64,000 nt of DNA from contig CM040442.1 of NCBI GenBank assembly GCA_022749755.1, positions 631,408 through 695,407 on the forward strand, read 5' to 3'. The position numbers and the translations under genes are program-made. Source of the DNA: Azadirachta indica. Taxonomy: Eukaryota; Streptophyta; Magnoliopsida; Sapindales; Meliaceae. Positions 35,006 to 47,230 of the stretch are shown one piece after another; position 1 is the first letter of the stretch, and each line of letters begins with the position of its first letter. Below the pieces are notes generated by a model that saw only the letters and a list, made by a program, of their open reading frames with translations, did not search any database and was not told the origin of the DNA.

Positions 35006-38000
35006 TCAGTTTAAAGAAAAAAAATAAGAAACACGCTTCCTCAAAATTGAATTCTTCCAATTACAAACACGAAGGAGCTTCCTGAGCCTCAAGAATACTG
35101 CCAATTTGAGGGGCTTGGTAAATATATCAGCAACCTGATCTTCACTCTTGTAGTAAGTAAGATCAATTGCCCCATCCTCTACCAAATTACGCAAGAAGTG
35201 ATACCTCTCATCTATATGCTTACTTTGTTCATATAGAACAGGAATTATCACGGAAAAAGAAATTAGGCCCTTCCTGCTTGAAATAAAGTTCTTCAAGAAT
35301 CTTTCTCAACCAAATAGCTTGACAAACACAAGATGTTGCAGCTACGTATTCGGCTTCAGCAGTTGATAAAGTCACAATAGGCTGCTTCTTTGATGACCAT
35401 GAAACAGCTCCTGAACCCATTATAAAAACATAACCAAAAGTGCTCTCTGTCATCAAGATCTCCAGTATAATCATTGTCTGTGAACCCAATTAAATCTGAC
35501 TTTTCTCCTGGCTTGTAAAACAATCCAAAATCAATTGTTCCCTACAAGTATCTAAAAATTCTTTTGGCAGCTAAAAGATGCAACTCCTTTAGATTTTCCA
35601 TGTACCTGCTAATTCAAGCAATAGCATGCATAATATCTGGGCGAGTTGCGATTAAATACATTAAATTCCCTATCATCTGCTTATAAAGCATGCTGTCAAC
35701 TTTCTTTCCTGCTGGATCTTTCACAAGCTTCAAACCCATCTCTATTGGCGTACTAAGAGAATTACAATTCTTCATCTGGAACCTATCTAAAATTTCTCGC
35801 ACATATTTATTTTGAGAAATAAAAATTCCCGTAGAAGATTGCACCACTTCAATGCCAAGAAAATAATGCATCACACCAAGATCAGACATATCAAACTCCA
35901 TCATCGTAGACTATTTAAAACATTCAAGCATGGCCTTATCATTTCCAACATAAATAAGATCACCTACATATGAGCACACAATAATAATTTTTCCTTCATC
36001 ATCAATTTTAATATAAAGTGTGTGCTCATATAGGTATTTGTGGAATCCTTCTTTTAAAAAATAAGCATCTATAGAGGGTGTACCAAGCTCTCGGTGCTTG
36101 TTTTAGGCCATACAAAGCCTTTTTCAGCTTATAAACTTTATGTTCATTACCAAACTTCACACAACCGGAGGGTTGATCAACAAATACCTGTTCCTACAAT
36201 TCTTCATGCAGAAACGCTGATTTCACATCTAACTGAAAAATAGGCCATGAGTTTTGTGTTGCCATTGCAATCACCAGTCTAATTGTGTCATGTCTGACAA
36301 CTGGAGCAAAAACTTCTCTGTAACCAACACCAAATTCTTGCTTATAGCCTTTAGCTACAAGTCGTGCCTTATATTTGTCAGCTTCATCGTTCTCCTTTAT
36401 CTTTGTCTTGTAAACTCACTTGACACAAATTGTTTTATTTCCTTTTGGAAGATCTGTTAATTCCCAAGTGTTCTTTTAATAGCTGCAATTTCATCATCCT
36501 TTGCCTTCTGCCATTTTAATTCCTTGACAGCATCTTTAAAACTGAAGAATCACGATATGAGAAAAAAGCAAAATATGTGAGTGGGTTTTCAGATTGATCA
36601 ACTCCAGGTACTTCATAATCTAGTATCCATACTTGTCTTCTTCTGATGTGTAACGGTCGTGAGCTGCTCGCAGTATCTTCTCGTCTATCTGCTTCAATCG
36701 GGCTTTGTTGAGCTGTTGGAATTGGATTTTGAGCTGCTGTGAAACTTGTTGCTCGTTTTCTGAAACCTGTTGCACTATCCCATCATTTTCATCGCCAAAA
36801 TCTGCTTGAATTTCCCATCTAGTAATATCTTCATTCCATGCCCACGTCTTTTCTTCATCAAAAATGACATCGCCGCTGATAATGATTTTCTTAGTGTTAG
36901 GATTATATAGCCTGTAGGCTTTTAACTGATCACTAACACCAAAGAAAATACATTTTTCCCCTTTTTCATCCATCTTCTTCTTCTTCTCATCTAGAATATG
37001 GGCATAAGCAATACACCCAAAAATTCTGAAATAATCTACTGCTGGTCTTCATTCGCTCCAAGGTTCTTCTGAAGTCATATTTTAAACAGCAAGAATGGGA
37101 CTTCTATTCCAAATATGAATACTCCAGTTAACTGCTTCAGGCCAAAAACTTTTTGAAATGCCGCTTCCTTCTAAAAGGCTCCACATTATGTTTAGAATTG
37201 TGCGATTTTTCCTTTCACAGACACCATTTTGTTGAGGCGTGTAAGCTGCCGTAAGTTACCTCTTGATTCCATGCATCTCACAAAAATCTGCAAATTCTTG
37301 TGAGTTGTATTCCCCACCACGATCAATACGAAGAACTTTTATAAGACTACCAGCTTCTTTCTCAGCTACTGCTTTGAAATTCTTAAAAGTTGTAAAAGCT
37401 TCTGATTTTTCCTGCACGAAATGAACCCAAGTCTTCCGACTATAATCATCAACGAACGTAATGAAATACCGTTTACCTTCATTAGACATGGGACTTATGG
37501 GCCCGCATAGATCAAAATGAACTAGTTCTAACGCTTTCTTTGCTCTCCAAGATTTTCCTTTTGGAAAGCAATTGCGATGTTGTTTGTTAACAACACAATC
37601 TTCTCAAATTTTAGAGGGAGATGCAAATTGTGGAAGACCTGACACCATTTTCTTCTGCTGTAAAGTCTTTAAACCCCCAAAATGTAGGTGCCCATATCGA
37701 AGATGATATAGCCAAGCTGGATCTTTCAATTTTGCTGAGAAGCAGGAATGCTAGCATTTTGAAGATATAAAGGAAACATGCGATTTATTATTATGCTAAC
37801 TTTAGCAATCAATCCCAGCTTGGAACCCTGAATTCTGCATACCCTTTCTCTTGAAGTTGACCCACACTGAGTAGATTTGATTTAAAATCTGGAACATAAA
37901 GAACATTAGAGACAACTTGACTACGCTTATTCTTTGTTTGGATTTTTACCTTCCCTTTTCCCATGACAGTGATTGTAGAATTATCTCCAAACTTCACGAT

Positions 38001-38060
38001 ATTGCGGAAAGATTCATCCAAATCAGAAAATGCAGCTTTATCTCTGCACATGTGGTTGCC
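35006..38060 (-). pseudogene. Copia pol, broken (left arm)
   Basis: Pieces in order: protease remnant lacking a readable DTG/DSG triad just before HMCRDKAAF (about 38050); NVLYVPDFKSNLLSVGQL; integrase core with HFDLCGP (one frame), FVDDYSRKTWV and RIDRGGEYNSQEF (37489-37256); reverse transcriptase with ARLVAKGY and QLDVKSAFLH in broken frames and the catalytic box YVDD altered to YVGD (about 35955); GVMHYFLGIEV (35904-35614); and RNase H with SWSSKKQPIVTLSTAEAEY. At least six stops or frameshifts are present. The right-arm copy shares the same lesions. Confidence 0.8.
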
Positions 38061-38133
38061 ATAAATTTTGGTGGGTTTCTTCTTTTTGATGGCACACCAT
38101 TAACACAGTGGCTTCCTCTTCTTTCTCATCTTT

Positions 38134-39017
38134 CTATGCAAAGTTAGACCTTTCACCGCGATCTTTGTTTAAATTAGTACGACATTCAGAACGATAATGC
38201 CTATATCTATGATATCGAAAGCATTCAATGTGCGATTTGTCTGCCTTAGACTTAGAGTCTGTTGAACGCTGATTATCACAACCCTTCCATTTTTTTGGAT
38301 TTCCAAAAGCTTGGTTCTCCTCAGATTTGTGGCTTGCATTCTTGCCTGTCCAGTTTCCTTTGCCACGACCCGCTTCTCTTGAATCAGCTGCTGCTTGCAA
38401 TGCTTACTCTTCATTGTCTTGTGCATTTAATATTCGCTCATGGCCTATTAATGAACTATGTAATTCATCAATTGATAGTTGATAAATGTCGTTAGATTCC
38501 TCGATTGAACAAGTGACAAAATTGAATTTTGCCATCATTGATCGAAGAATCTTTTCAATTACGGTGACATCTTTCAGCTTTTTGCCATGGATTCTCATCT
38601 TATTGGCGATTATACCAATGTTCTTGAGAAATAATCAGAAACTGATTCGCCCGATTTCATGTGTAAAGTTTCGAAATCACCACGAAGTGCTTGAAGCTGC
38701 ATTCTTTTTGCGCTTGCTGTTCCTTGACATTTCTTCTTTATGGAATCCCATATTTGCTTGGAGGTATCTTTGCAAAGAATTGTTTCCAAGATTGAACAAT
38801 CAATTACTTGGAAAAGATAACTCTTTGCCTTTAAATCCTTCAACTTTTGTGTTTCAATTTTTGCCCTTTGTGCTGCTGCCAAAACAACTCCTTCGTTTGG
38901 TTCAACTACACCCAATTCAATAATCCGCCAAGACTCCTTTGATCGTAAAAAGTTTTCCATCAACATAATCCAATGATCGTAATGACCATCATGGCGCTGA
39001 ATGGCGTCAAAAGCCAT
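38134..39017 (-). pseudogene. Copia gag, broken (left arm)
   Basis: Frame 39017-38610 starts MAFDAIQRHDGHYDHWIMLME, the usual N-terminus of plant copia gag (DUF4219/UBN2), and runs through SYLFQVIDCSILETI and KSGESVSDYFSR. After a frame change near 38610 it continues RIHGKKLKDVTVIEKILRSM to a stop near 38404. A third frame carries a damaged zinc knuckle in which the second Cys of the CCHC box is His (CFRYHRYRHYRSEC). Confidence 0.8.
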
Positions 39018-39395
39018 AGATAATTACTACTGCAACAAAAGTGAATAACAGGAGAAATATTGCTGTAGCACTCTCTCTATCTCACTTTTCTACCAACCTG
39101 GCTCTGATACCAAACGTAGAAAAATTTAGTCTTAATAATGGCAAATGAACAATGCAAGGGTAAAAAACAAAATTTACTTCGATAAAATAATTCAATTACA
39201 TCAATCCTTACATAGACAAATAAAGTTACCCATGATCATATCTACCCATGATTACCGTAACAAAACTTGCATCGATAATGCTAAAAAAATACAGTATTGA
39301 AAAAAACCGCTAAACATGTTTTCCTAAACTAATGAAGCATTAAAGAACATGACCATTATTTCTTAAAAATAGGAAATAAACTACCCATTATATCA

Positions 39396-40661
39396 TAAAA
39401 AATTGTCGGTAAATAATCGGCATTCAAGAGCTTGTTAATGGAGTAAAAGATGAAGCCTTTTTATAAAAATAGTGACTTCATATTGATTCACGTTAATTTG
39501 TTTCCCTACAAACTTTTTTTCTATCCATAGTAAAAGATTTATTTGGAAATTAAAACAAATTTTTTGGTTTCTCTTTAAGCTCCCGATTGACTTTACATAA
39601 GAGTTCCAATATGTGATTCGGGAATAAATGGTTATATCATGTTTTTTAAAATTGAGAAACTTGATTTTTTACCTTTAAATATGGTGGGTGAGTTAATTTT
39701 GTTAAGTAAAATGTTACTGCATGCATGCAAATAATACCAAAAATGTTAGAACAAAAAACCTTAACCACATACCATTACTTATGACATATATCAGTACTGT
39801 TGAAGTTAATTTTTAATTTTTATGGATGCTTGAATAAAAAAAAAAAAGTACACAATTTTTATAAAATACTCAAGATGTATTAAAGCAATAGACTTAAAGA
39901 ATATCGTGCGTTTTATGATAATGTTATAGTGCAAATTAAGCTCTATGTTGAATATCTAACCTAGATAGAATAGTTTGGTTCTAAAAGGATGTTCTAGTTG
40001 TGTAGAACCTTAGAACAATTTTAAAATCTAAATCACCATTAAATCACAAATTAATACTATCATAAATTGATCATTAAACTATATATATATAAATTTATAA
40101 CTAATAAATACATAATTATTTCACTATATAAACGTAGTGGGTAATTGAAACGGAATTTATACCAAAAACATAAATAAATAATAAATATCTGTTATAAATA
40201 TATATAATTATCAAAGAATTAGGATATAGTGTATTTAAATTTTAAAATACGAAAATATCGAACAAATATCCATCGTTAAAAATCACGAGTGGATACTCGT
40301 AATTAGGCACATACAGACAACCGTTTCATTTCATTCATTATTTGACTTCCGGCAAAGATGTTCAACATCGTCAATGACAAATAAACTCGAAGTCTCTACT
40401 CTTCTGGCGAAATTATTGTTGGAATAACACCAAAACCACCACTATCTAGTGTCAATGTCATACTTGTCTTAAAAAATTACTAGTTAATAGCATTCCGTAT
40501 AATCCAACTCAGCTACACATGTCGTATAATCAAGTAGAAAACGTAAACCATCACAGTTATACATCTACTTGTGTCAGTCAGAGTCAGACTTATCCGCATT
40601 CATGGACTCGTGGTGGCATCTAAAACAAGCGCTTCAATTCTATTAACAGTGACACAAAGAG
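39396..40661. other. Upstream region of the left UGT gene
   Basis: AT-rich, no gene. A TA microsatellite near 40081 differs in length between the arms, and TGCATGCATGCA at about 39718-39729 is a short RY-like run. No clear TATA box was fixed. Confidence 0.4.
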
Positions 40662-42353
40662 ATGGAAAAGCAACGGAAGAGACGATGCCGAGTGGTGCTG
40701 GTAACATGTCCATTCCAGGGACACATTAACCCAATGCTTCAGCTAGGAACAGTTCTTTATTCAAATGGCTTCTCCATCACCGTTGCACACACCAAATGGT
40801 CCAAATCTAATTCCATTAATCCTTCAAATCACCCTAATTTCTATTTCCTGCTCATCCCAGATGGCTTAAATGAGTGCCAATATTCCTCTGGAGATGAAAT
40901 TGCCGTAATTTTGCGTCTCAATGACAATTGCAAAATAACTTTTCAAGAATGTTTGGCTCAGTTTATGGAGCAACTCAAGGCACAAGATGAAATGATATCC
41001 TGCATCATCTACGACGAAATCATGTATTTTGCTGAATCAGTTGCTAATCGACTGGAACTTCCCAGCATCATCCTGCGCCCTGCTAGTGCAAATTTCTTCA
41101 TTTCACGGAGTGCGTTGCTCCAATTCAAGGATGGAGGTAATCTATCCTTGAAAGGTACGCTCATGTTTGTTTCCTCGTAAGAAGATATTTATACCGGACT
41201 CTTTAATTTAGAAATTCTCAGGATCACATCATCAGAAAAATGTTTTCCGAGCTTAGTTTCTGAAATCTGCCTCTCTCTAGTCCTAACCTCTCTTGTAATA
41301 AACGAAATCTTTGTTTTCAAATAATAGGCCTGGAAGTCTTGATATTGGACTGCTGGGCAAAGTATTCTATAGACTATAGCCAAAAAAATGTCGGTGTGGA
41401 CCCCATGAATAATCATTTGCTCATTCTTTACTTCTTTTTGAAGCAGATCATATTGCTAACAATGTTTTGGGATTATAGGTCTTGAATCAGAGGACACAGT
41501 GCCTGATTTTCATCCCCTAAGATTTAAGGACCTACCTTTGTCCAAATTCGGGTCATTGGAAACAATGTCGCAGCTGTTGGATAACGCAAGCCATATCAGA
41601 AGCTCTTCGGCTGTTATTTTCAATACTATGGACTTCCTTGAGCAACCATCATTGGCAAAGATCGAACAGCGTTGCCAAGTTCCACTCTTTTCTATCGGCC
41701 CTCTATATAAATTTGCTCCAGCCTTATCTAGTAGCTTGTTAAAAGAGGACGTCAGTTGCATTACATGGCTTGACAAGCAGACTAAGAATTCAGTTATATA
41801 TGTAAGCCTGGGAAGCTTAACTCTAATAGATGAGAGTGAGCTAGCTGAAATGGCGTGGGGCCTGGCCAATAGTAAACAGCCTTTCCTATGGGTGGTTCGA
41901 CCTGGCTCAGTGTGTGGTTCAGATTGGCTGGAGTCATTGCCTGAAGGATTCAATGAAAGTATTGGAGAAAGAGGGTGCATTGTGAAATGGGCACCCCAGA
42001 AAGAAGTGTTAGCGCATGGCTCAGTGGGAGGGTTTTGGAGCCACTGTGGTTGGAATTCCATTCTGGAAAGCATAAGTGAAGGAGTTCCAATGATTTGCAG
42101 ACCAAATTCTGGAGACCAGAAGGTGAATGCAAGGTACTTGAGTCACGTGTGGAAAGTGGGACTGGAGCTGGAGAATGAGGTGCAGAGAGGGGAAGTAGAA
42201 AGAGCAGTGAGAAGATTAATGGTGGATAAAAAAGGGATGGAGATGAGGCAGAGGGCTAAGGATTTGAAGGAGAAGACTGAACTTTGTATAGGGAAAGGTG
42301 GTTCTTCCTACAATTCCTTGAATGAGTTGGTGAAATTAATCAGTTCATTCTAA
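40662..42353 (+). CDS. UDP-glycosyltransferase, UGT76-like (left arm)
   Basis: Gene model join(40662..41154, 41479..42353), 455 aa, GT-AG intron of 324 bp. Family-1 UGTs transfer sugar from UDP-sugar to small acceptors in the cytosol. The N-terminal [13 protein letters not shown] motif gives the catalytic His21, and its charge-relay Asp is probably Asp118 in CIIYDEI. The PSPG donor box spans residues 335-378: it starts [11 protein letters not shown], contains HCGWNS and ends GDQ. Length is normal for the family. [10 protein letters not shown], the intron position and the IGP.HK/YK segment fit the UGT76 group, whose members act on cytokinins, nicotinates or other phenolics; the acceptor here cannot be read from sequence. 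No lesion is seen. The gene converges with its identical right-arm copy, stop codons 587 bp apart. Confidence 0.9.
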
Positions 42354-42424
42354 TTGTATTTTATAGTTTGATATTTGTCACAGCTAGTTTTCTTACAGTT
42401 TTTCTTATTTTATAATGGGGAAGG

Positions 42425-42458
42425 TGACGTGTTCGTTCGTGCACGAACGAACACGTCA
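42425..42458. repeat. Perfect 34-bp palindrome at the left edge of the spacer
   Basis: TGACGTGTTCGTTCGTG followed by its exact reverse complement, without a central loop. It is GC-richer than its surroundings and overlaps the last 2 bp of the left arm. The right junction at 42867/42868 has no such sequence. Confidence 0.97.
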
Positions 42459-42867
42459 AATTGGTATATGACTTAATTTGGCATACTCTTCTTGTCACAA
42501 TTTACCTTAATTTGTAAATTTCATCCTATTGACAATTATTAACTCAAGACATAAATAAAATAGGATGGGAAAGAAATTGTGCATTTCATTAAGCAATCAA
42601 TTGAAAACGGGTTATGCATTGTTTTCGATAATAATGTCTGAACAAGAAGCCACCTATTTATGGGGTTGGAAGGTGGTTGTCTGTCTCATCAACTATCAAA
42701 TAATACGTAACAATCAAGTGAGTTGCACGCAAGAAGAACAAAATGAAGAGATATGGATTATTTATGCCGATCACACTCTGCAGGCCAACGCGTGTAGGAT
42801 ACATAGGGAGATCAAATGGATCATTTGAGGTGGCGAATTAATATCCATTCTATCAAGCCGTTTACAA
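42427..42867. other. Unique spacer at the centre of the inverted repeat
   Basis: 441 bp with no counterpart elsewhere in the window. It holds an 87-codon plus-strand frame (42565-42828) of no recognised family, and a 9-bp stem CATCCTATT/AATAGGATG around 42527-42577. The left edge carries the 34-bp palindrome described separately. Similarity between the arms stops sharply on both sides. Confidence 0.8.
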
Positions 42868-42940
42868 CACCTTCCCCATTATAAAATAAGAAAAACTGTA
42901 AGAAAACTAGCTGTGACAAATATCAAACTATAAAATACAA

Positions 42941-44632
42941 TTAGAATGAACTGATTAATTTCACCAACTCATTCAAGGAATTGTAGGAAGAACCACCTTT
43001 CCCTATACAAAGTTCAGTCTTCTCCTTCAAATCCTTAGCCCTCTGCCTCATCTCCATCCCTTTTTTATCCACCATTAATCTTCTCACTGCTCTTTCTACT
43101 TCCCCTCTCTGCACCTCATTCTCCAGCTCCAGTCCCACTTTCCACACGTGACTCAAGTACCTTGCATTCACCTTCTGGTCTCCAGAATTTGGTCTGCAAA
43201 TCATTGGAACTCCTTCACTTATGCTTTCCAGAATGGAATTCCAACCACAGTGGCTCCAAAACCCTCCCACTGAGCCATGCGCTAACACTTCTTTCTGGGG
43301 TGCCCATTTCACAATGCACCCTCTTTCTCCAATACTTTCATTGAATCCTTCAGGCAATGACTCCAGCCAATCTGAACCACACACTGAGCCAGGTCGAACC
43401 ACCCATAGGAAAGGCTGTTTACTATTGGCCAGGCCCCACGCCATTTCAGCTAGCTCACTCTCATCTATTAGAGTTAAGCTTCCCAGGCTTACATATATAA
43501 CTGAATTCTTAGTCTGCTTGTCAAGCCATGTAATGCAACTGACGTCCTCTTTTAACAAGCTACTAGATAAGGCTGGAGCAAATTTATATAGAGGGCCGAT
43601 AGAAAAGAGTGGAACTTGGCAACGCTGTTCGATCTTTGCCAATGATGGTTGCTCAAGGAAGTCCATAGTATTGAAAATAACAGCCGAAGAGCTTCTGATA
43701 TGGCTTGCGTTATCCAACAGCTGCGACATTGTTTCCAATGACCCGAATTTGGACAAAGGTAGGTCCTTAAATCTTAGGGGATGAAAATCAGGCACTGTGT
43801 CCTCTGATTCAAGACCTATAATCCCAAAACATTGTTAGCAATATGATCTGCTTCAAAAAGAAGTAAAGAATGAGCAAATGATTATTCATGGGGTCCACAC
43901 CGACATTTTTTTGGCTATAGTCTATAGAATACTTTGCCCAGCAGTCCAATATCAAGACTTCCAGGCCTATTATTTGAAAACAAAGATTTCGTTTATTACA
44001 AGAGAGGTTAGGACTAGAGAGAGGCAGATTTCAGAAACTAAGCTCGGAAAACATTTTTCTGATGATGTGATCCTGAGAATTTCTAAATTAAAGAGTCCGG
44101 TATAAATATCTTCTTACGAGGAAACAAACATGAGCGTACCTTTCAAGGATAGATTACCTCCATCCTTGAATTGGAGCAACGCACTCCGTGAAATGAAGAA
44201 ATTTGCACTAGCAGGGCGCAGGATGATGCTGGGAAGTTCCAGTCGATTAGCAACTGATTCAGCAAAATACATGATTTCGTCGTAGATGATGCAGGATATC
44301 ATTTCATCTTGTGCCTTGAGTTGCTCCATAAACTGAGCCAAACATTCTTGAAAAGTTATTTTGCAATTGTCATTGAGACGCAAAATTACGGCAATTTCAT
44401 CTCCAGAGGAATATTGGCACTCATTTAAGCCATCTGGGATGAGCAGGAAATAGAAATTAGGGTGATTTGAAGGATTAATGGAATTAGATTTGGACCATTT
44501 GGTGTGTGCAACGGTGATGGAGAAGCCATTTGAATAAAGAACTGTTCCTAGCTGAAGCATTGGGTTAATGTGTCCCTGGAATGGACATGTTACCAGCACC
44601 ACTCGGCATCGTCTCTTCCGTTGCTTTTCCAT
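42941..44632 (-). CDS. UDP-glycosyltransferase, UGT76-like (right arm)
   Basis: Gene model complement(join(42941..43815, 44140..44632)), 455 aa. It is identical in protein sequence to the left-arm gene: same His21, Asp118 and PSPG box at 335-378, same intron. The stop codon is 73 bp from the spacer. If both copies are real they form a tail-to-tail pair, and read-through transcription of either would give a transcript able to fold on itself over the whole gene. Confidence 0.88.
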
Positions 44633-45892
44633 CTCTTTGTGTCACTGTTAATAGAATTGAAGCGCTTGTTTTAGATGCCACCACGAGTCCATGAATGCGG
44701 ATAAGTCTGACTCTGACTGACACAAGTAGATGTATAACTGTGATGGTTTACGTTTTCTACTTGATTATACGACATGTGTAGCTGAGTTGGATTATACGGA
44801 ATGCTATTAACTAGTAATTTTTTAAGACAAGTATGACATTGACACTAGATAGTGGTGGTTTTGGTGTTATTCCAACAATAATTTCGCCAGAAGAGTAGAG
44901 ACTTCGAGTTTATTTGTCATTGACGATGTTGAACATCTTTGCCGGAAGTCAAATAATGAATGAAATGAAACGGTTGTCTGTATGTGCCTAATTACGAGTA
45001 TCCACTCGTGATTTTTAACGATGGATATTTGTTCGATATTTTCGTATTTTAAAATTTAAATACACTATATCCTAATTCTTTGATAATTATATATATTATA
45101 ACAGATATTTATTATTTATTTATGTTTTTGGTATAAATTCCGTTTCAATTACCCACTACGTTTATATAGTGAAATAATTATGTATTTATTAGTTATAAAT
45201 TTATATATAGTTTAATGATCAATTTATGATAGTATTAATTTGTGATTTAATGGTGATTTAGATTTTAAAATTGTTCTAAGGTTCTACACAACTAGAACAT
45301 CCTTTTAGAACCAAACTATTCTATCTAGGTTAGATATTCAACATAGAGCTTAATTTGCACTATAACATTATCATAAAACGCACGATATTCTTTAAGTCTA
45401 TTGCTTTAATACATCTTGAGTATTTTATAAAAATTGTGTACTTTTTTTTTTTTATTCAAGCATCCATAAAAATTAAAAATTAACTTCAACAGTACTGATA
45501 TATGTCATAAGTAATGGTATGTGGTTAAGGTTTTTTGTTCTAACATTTTTGGTATTATTTGCATGCATGCAGTAACATTTTACTTAACAAAATTAACTCA
45601 CCCACCATATTTAAAGGTAAAAAATCAAGTTTCTCAATTTTAAAAAACATGATATAACCATTTATTCCCGAATCACATATTGGAACTCTTATGTAAAGTC
45701 AATCGGGAGCTTAAAGAGAAACCAAAAAATTTGTTTTAATTTCCAAATAAATCTTTTACTATGGATAGAAAAAAGTTTGTAGGGAAACAAATTAACGTGA
45801 ATCAATATGAAGTCACTATTTTTATAAAAAGGCTTCATCTTTTACTCCATTAACAAGCTCTTGAATGCCGATTATTTACCGACAATTTTTTA
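44633..45892. other. Upstream region of the right UGT gene
   Basis: Mirror of 39396-40661. No gene. It differs from it by a shorter TA run and one A near 45100. Confidence 0.4.
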
Positions 45893-46273
45893 TGATATAA
45901 TGGGTAGTTTATTTCCTATTTTTAAGAAATAATGGTCATGTTCTTTAATGCTTCATTAGTTTAGGAAAACATGTTTAGCGGTTTTTTTCAATACTGTATT
46001 TTTTTTAGCATTATCGATGCAAGTTTTGTTACGGTAATCATGGGTAGATATGATCATGGGTAACTTTATTTGTCTATGTAAGGATTGATGTAATTGAATT
46101 ATTTTATCGAAGTAAATTTTGTTTTTTACCCTTGCATTGTTCATTTGCCATTATTAAGACTAAATTTTTCTACGTTTGGTATCAGAGCCAGGTTGGTAGA
46201 AAAGTGAGATAGAGAGAGTGCTACAGCAATATTTCTCCTGTTATTCACACTTTTGTTGCAGTAGTAATTATCT

Positions 46274-47157
46274 ATGGCTTTTGACGCCATTCAGCGCCAT
46301 GATGGTCATTACGATCATTGGATTATGTTGATGGAAAACTTTTTACGATCAAAGGAGTCTTGGCGGATTATTGAATTGGGTGTAGTTGAACCAAACGAAG
46401 GAGTTGTTTTGGCAGCAGCACAAAGGGCAAAAATTGAAACACAAAAGTTGAAGGATTTAAAGGCAAAGAGTTATCTTTTCCAAGTAATTGATTGTTCAAT
46501 CTTGGAAACAATTCTTTGCAAAGATACCTCCAAGCAAATATGGGATTCCATAAAGAAGAAATGTCAAGGAACAGCAAGCGCAAAAAGAATGCAGCTTCAA
46601 GCACTTCGTGGTGATTTCGAAACTTTACACATGAAATCGGGCGAATCAGTTTCTGATTATTTCTCAAGAACATTGGTATAATCGCCAATAAGATGAGAAT
46701 CCATGGCAAAAAGCTGAAAGATGTCACCGTAATTGAAAAGATTCTTCGATCAATGATGGCAAAATTCAATTTTGTCACTTGTTCAATCGAGGAATCTAAC
46801 GACATTTATCAACTATCAATTGATGAATTACATAGTTCATTAATAGGCCATGAGCGAATATTAAATGCACAAGACAATGAAGAGTAAGCATTGCAAGCAG
46901 CAGCTGATTCAAGAGAAGCGGGTCGTGGCAAAGGAAACTGGACAGGCAAGAATGCAAGCCACAAATCTGAGGAGAACCAAGCTTTTGGAAATCCAAAAAA
47001 ATGGAAGGGTTGTGATAATCAGCGTTCAACAGACTCTAAGTCTAAGGCAGACAAATCGCACATTGAATGCTTTCGATATCATAGATATAGGCATTATCGT
47101 TCTGAATGTCGTACTAATTTAAACAAAGATCGCGGTGAAAGGTCTAACTTTGCATAG
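46274..47157 (+). pseudogene. Copia gag, broken (right arm)
   Basis: Mirror of 38134-39017 with the same three reading-frame pieces, the same early stop at about 46680 and the same damaged zinc knuckle (47068-47112). Confidence 0.8.
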
Positions 47158-47230
47158 AAAGATGAGAAAGAAGAGGAAGCCACTGTGTTAATGGTGTGCC
47201 ATCAAAAAGAAGAAACCCACCAAAATTTAT

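Larger units (their letters stand above)
34679..39395 (-). mobile_element. Dead copia LTR retrotransposon (left arm)
   Basis: Minus-strand element with 5' LTR 39115-39395 and 3' LTR 34679-34974. The initiator-Met primer site (TGGTATCAGAGCCA on the minus strand) is at 39112-39099, and a purine tract AAGGGAGGGAA abuts the 3' LTR at 34975-34985. Internal order gag, protease remnant, integrase, reverse transcriptase, RNase H is that of Ty1/copia. The LTRs differ by many substitutions and indels (a block of about 20 bp near 34800-34820 is missing from the other LTR), so the insertion is old. No exact target duplication was found. Confidence 0.85.
24821..42426 (+). repeat. Left arm of the giant inverted repeat
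   Basis: 17606 bp, the reverse complement of 42868-60474. Left plus right coordinates sum to 85288-85296 throughout, showing only short indels. All major translated products in the arms are identical. Differences are microsatellite or homopolymer lengths (for instance the TA run near 40090 and the A run near 39282), a GT dinucleotide near 39040, and a handful of substitutions near 25090-25830. Confidence 0.97.

Noticed and set aside
38486..38923. 145-codon plus-strand frame opposite the copia gag (mirror 46368-46805)
   Set aside because: Shadow of gag on the other strand. Hydrophobic composition arises from antisense codons.
41510..42073. 187-codon minus-strand frame opposite the UGT exon (and its mirror 43221-43784)
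   Set aside because: It is a shadow of the PSPG-containing exon, with no family resemblance of its own and shared by any close UGT of this codon use.
42565..42828. 87-codon frame in the palindrome spacer as a candidate gene
   Set aside because: No recognisable family, no paralogue in the window, and the length is within chance expectation for this composition.
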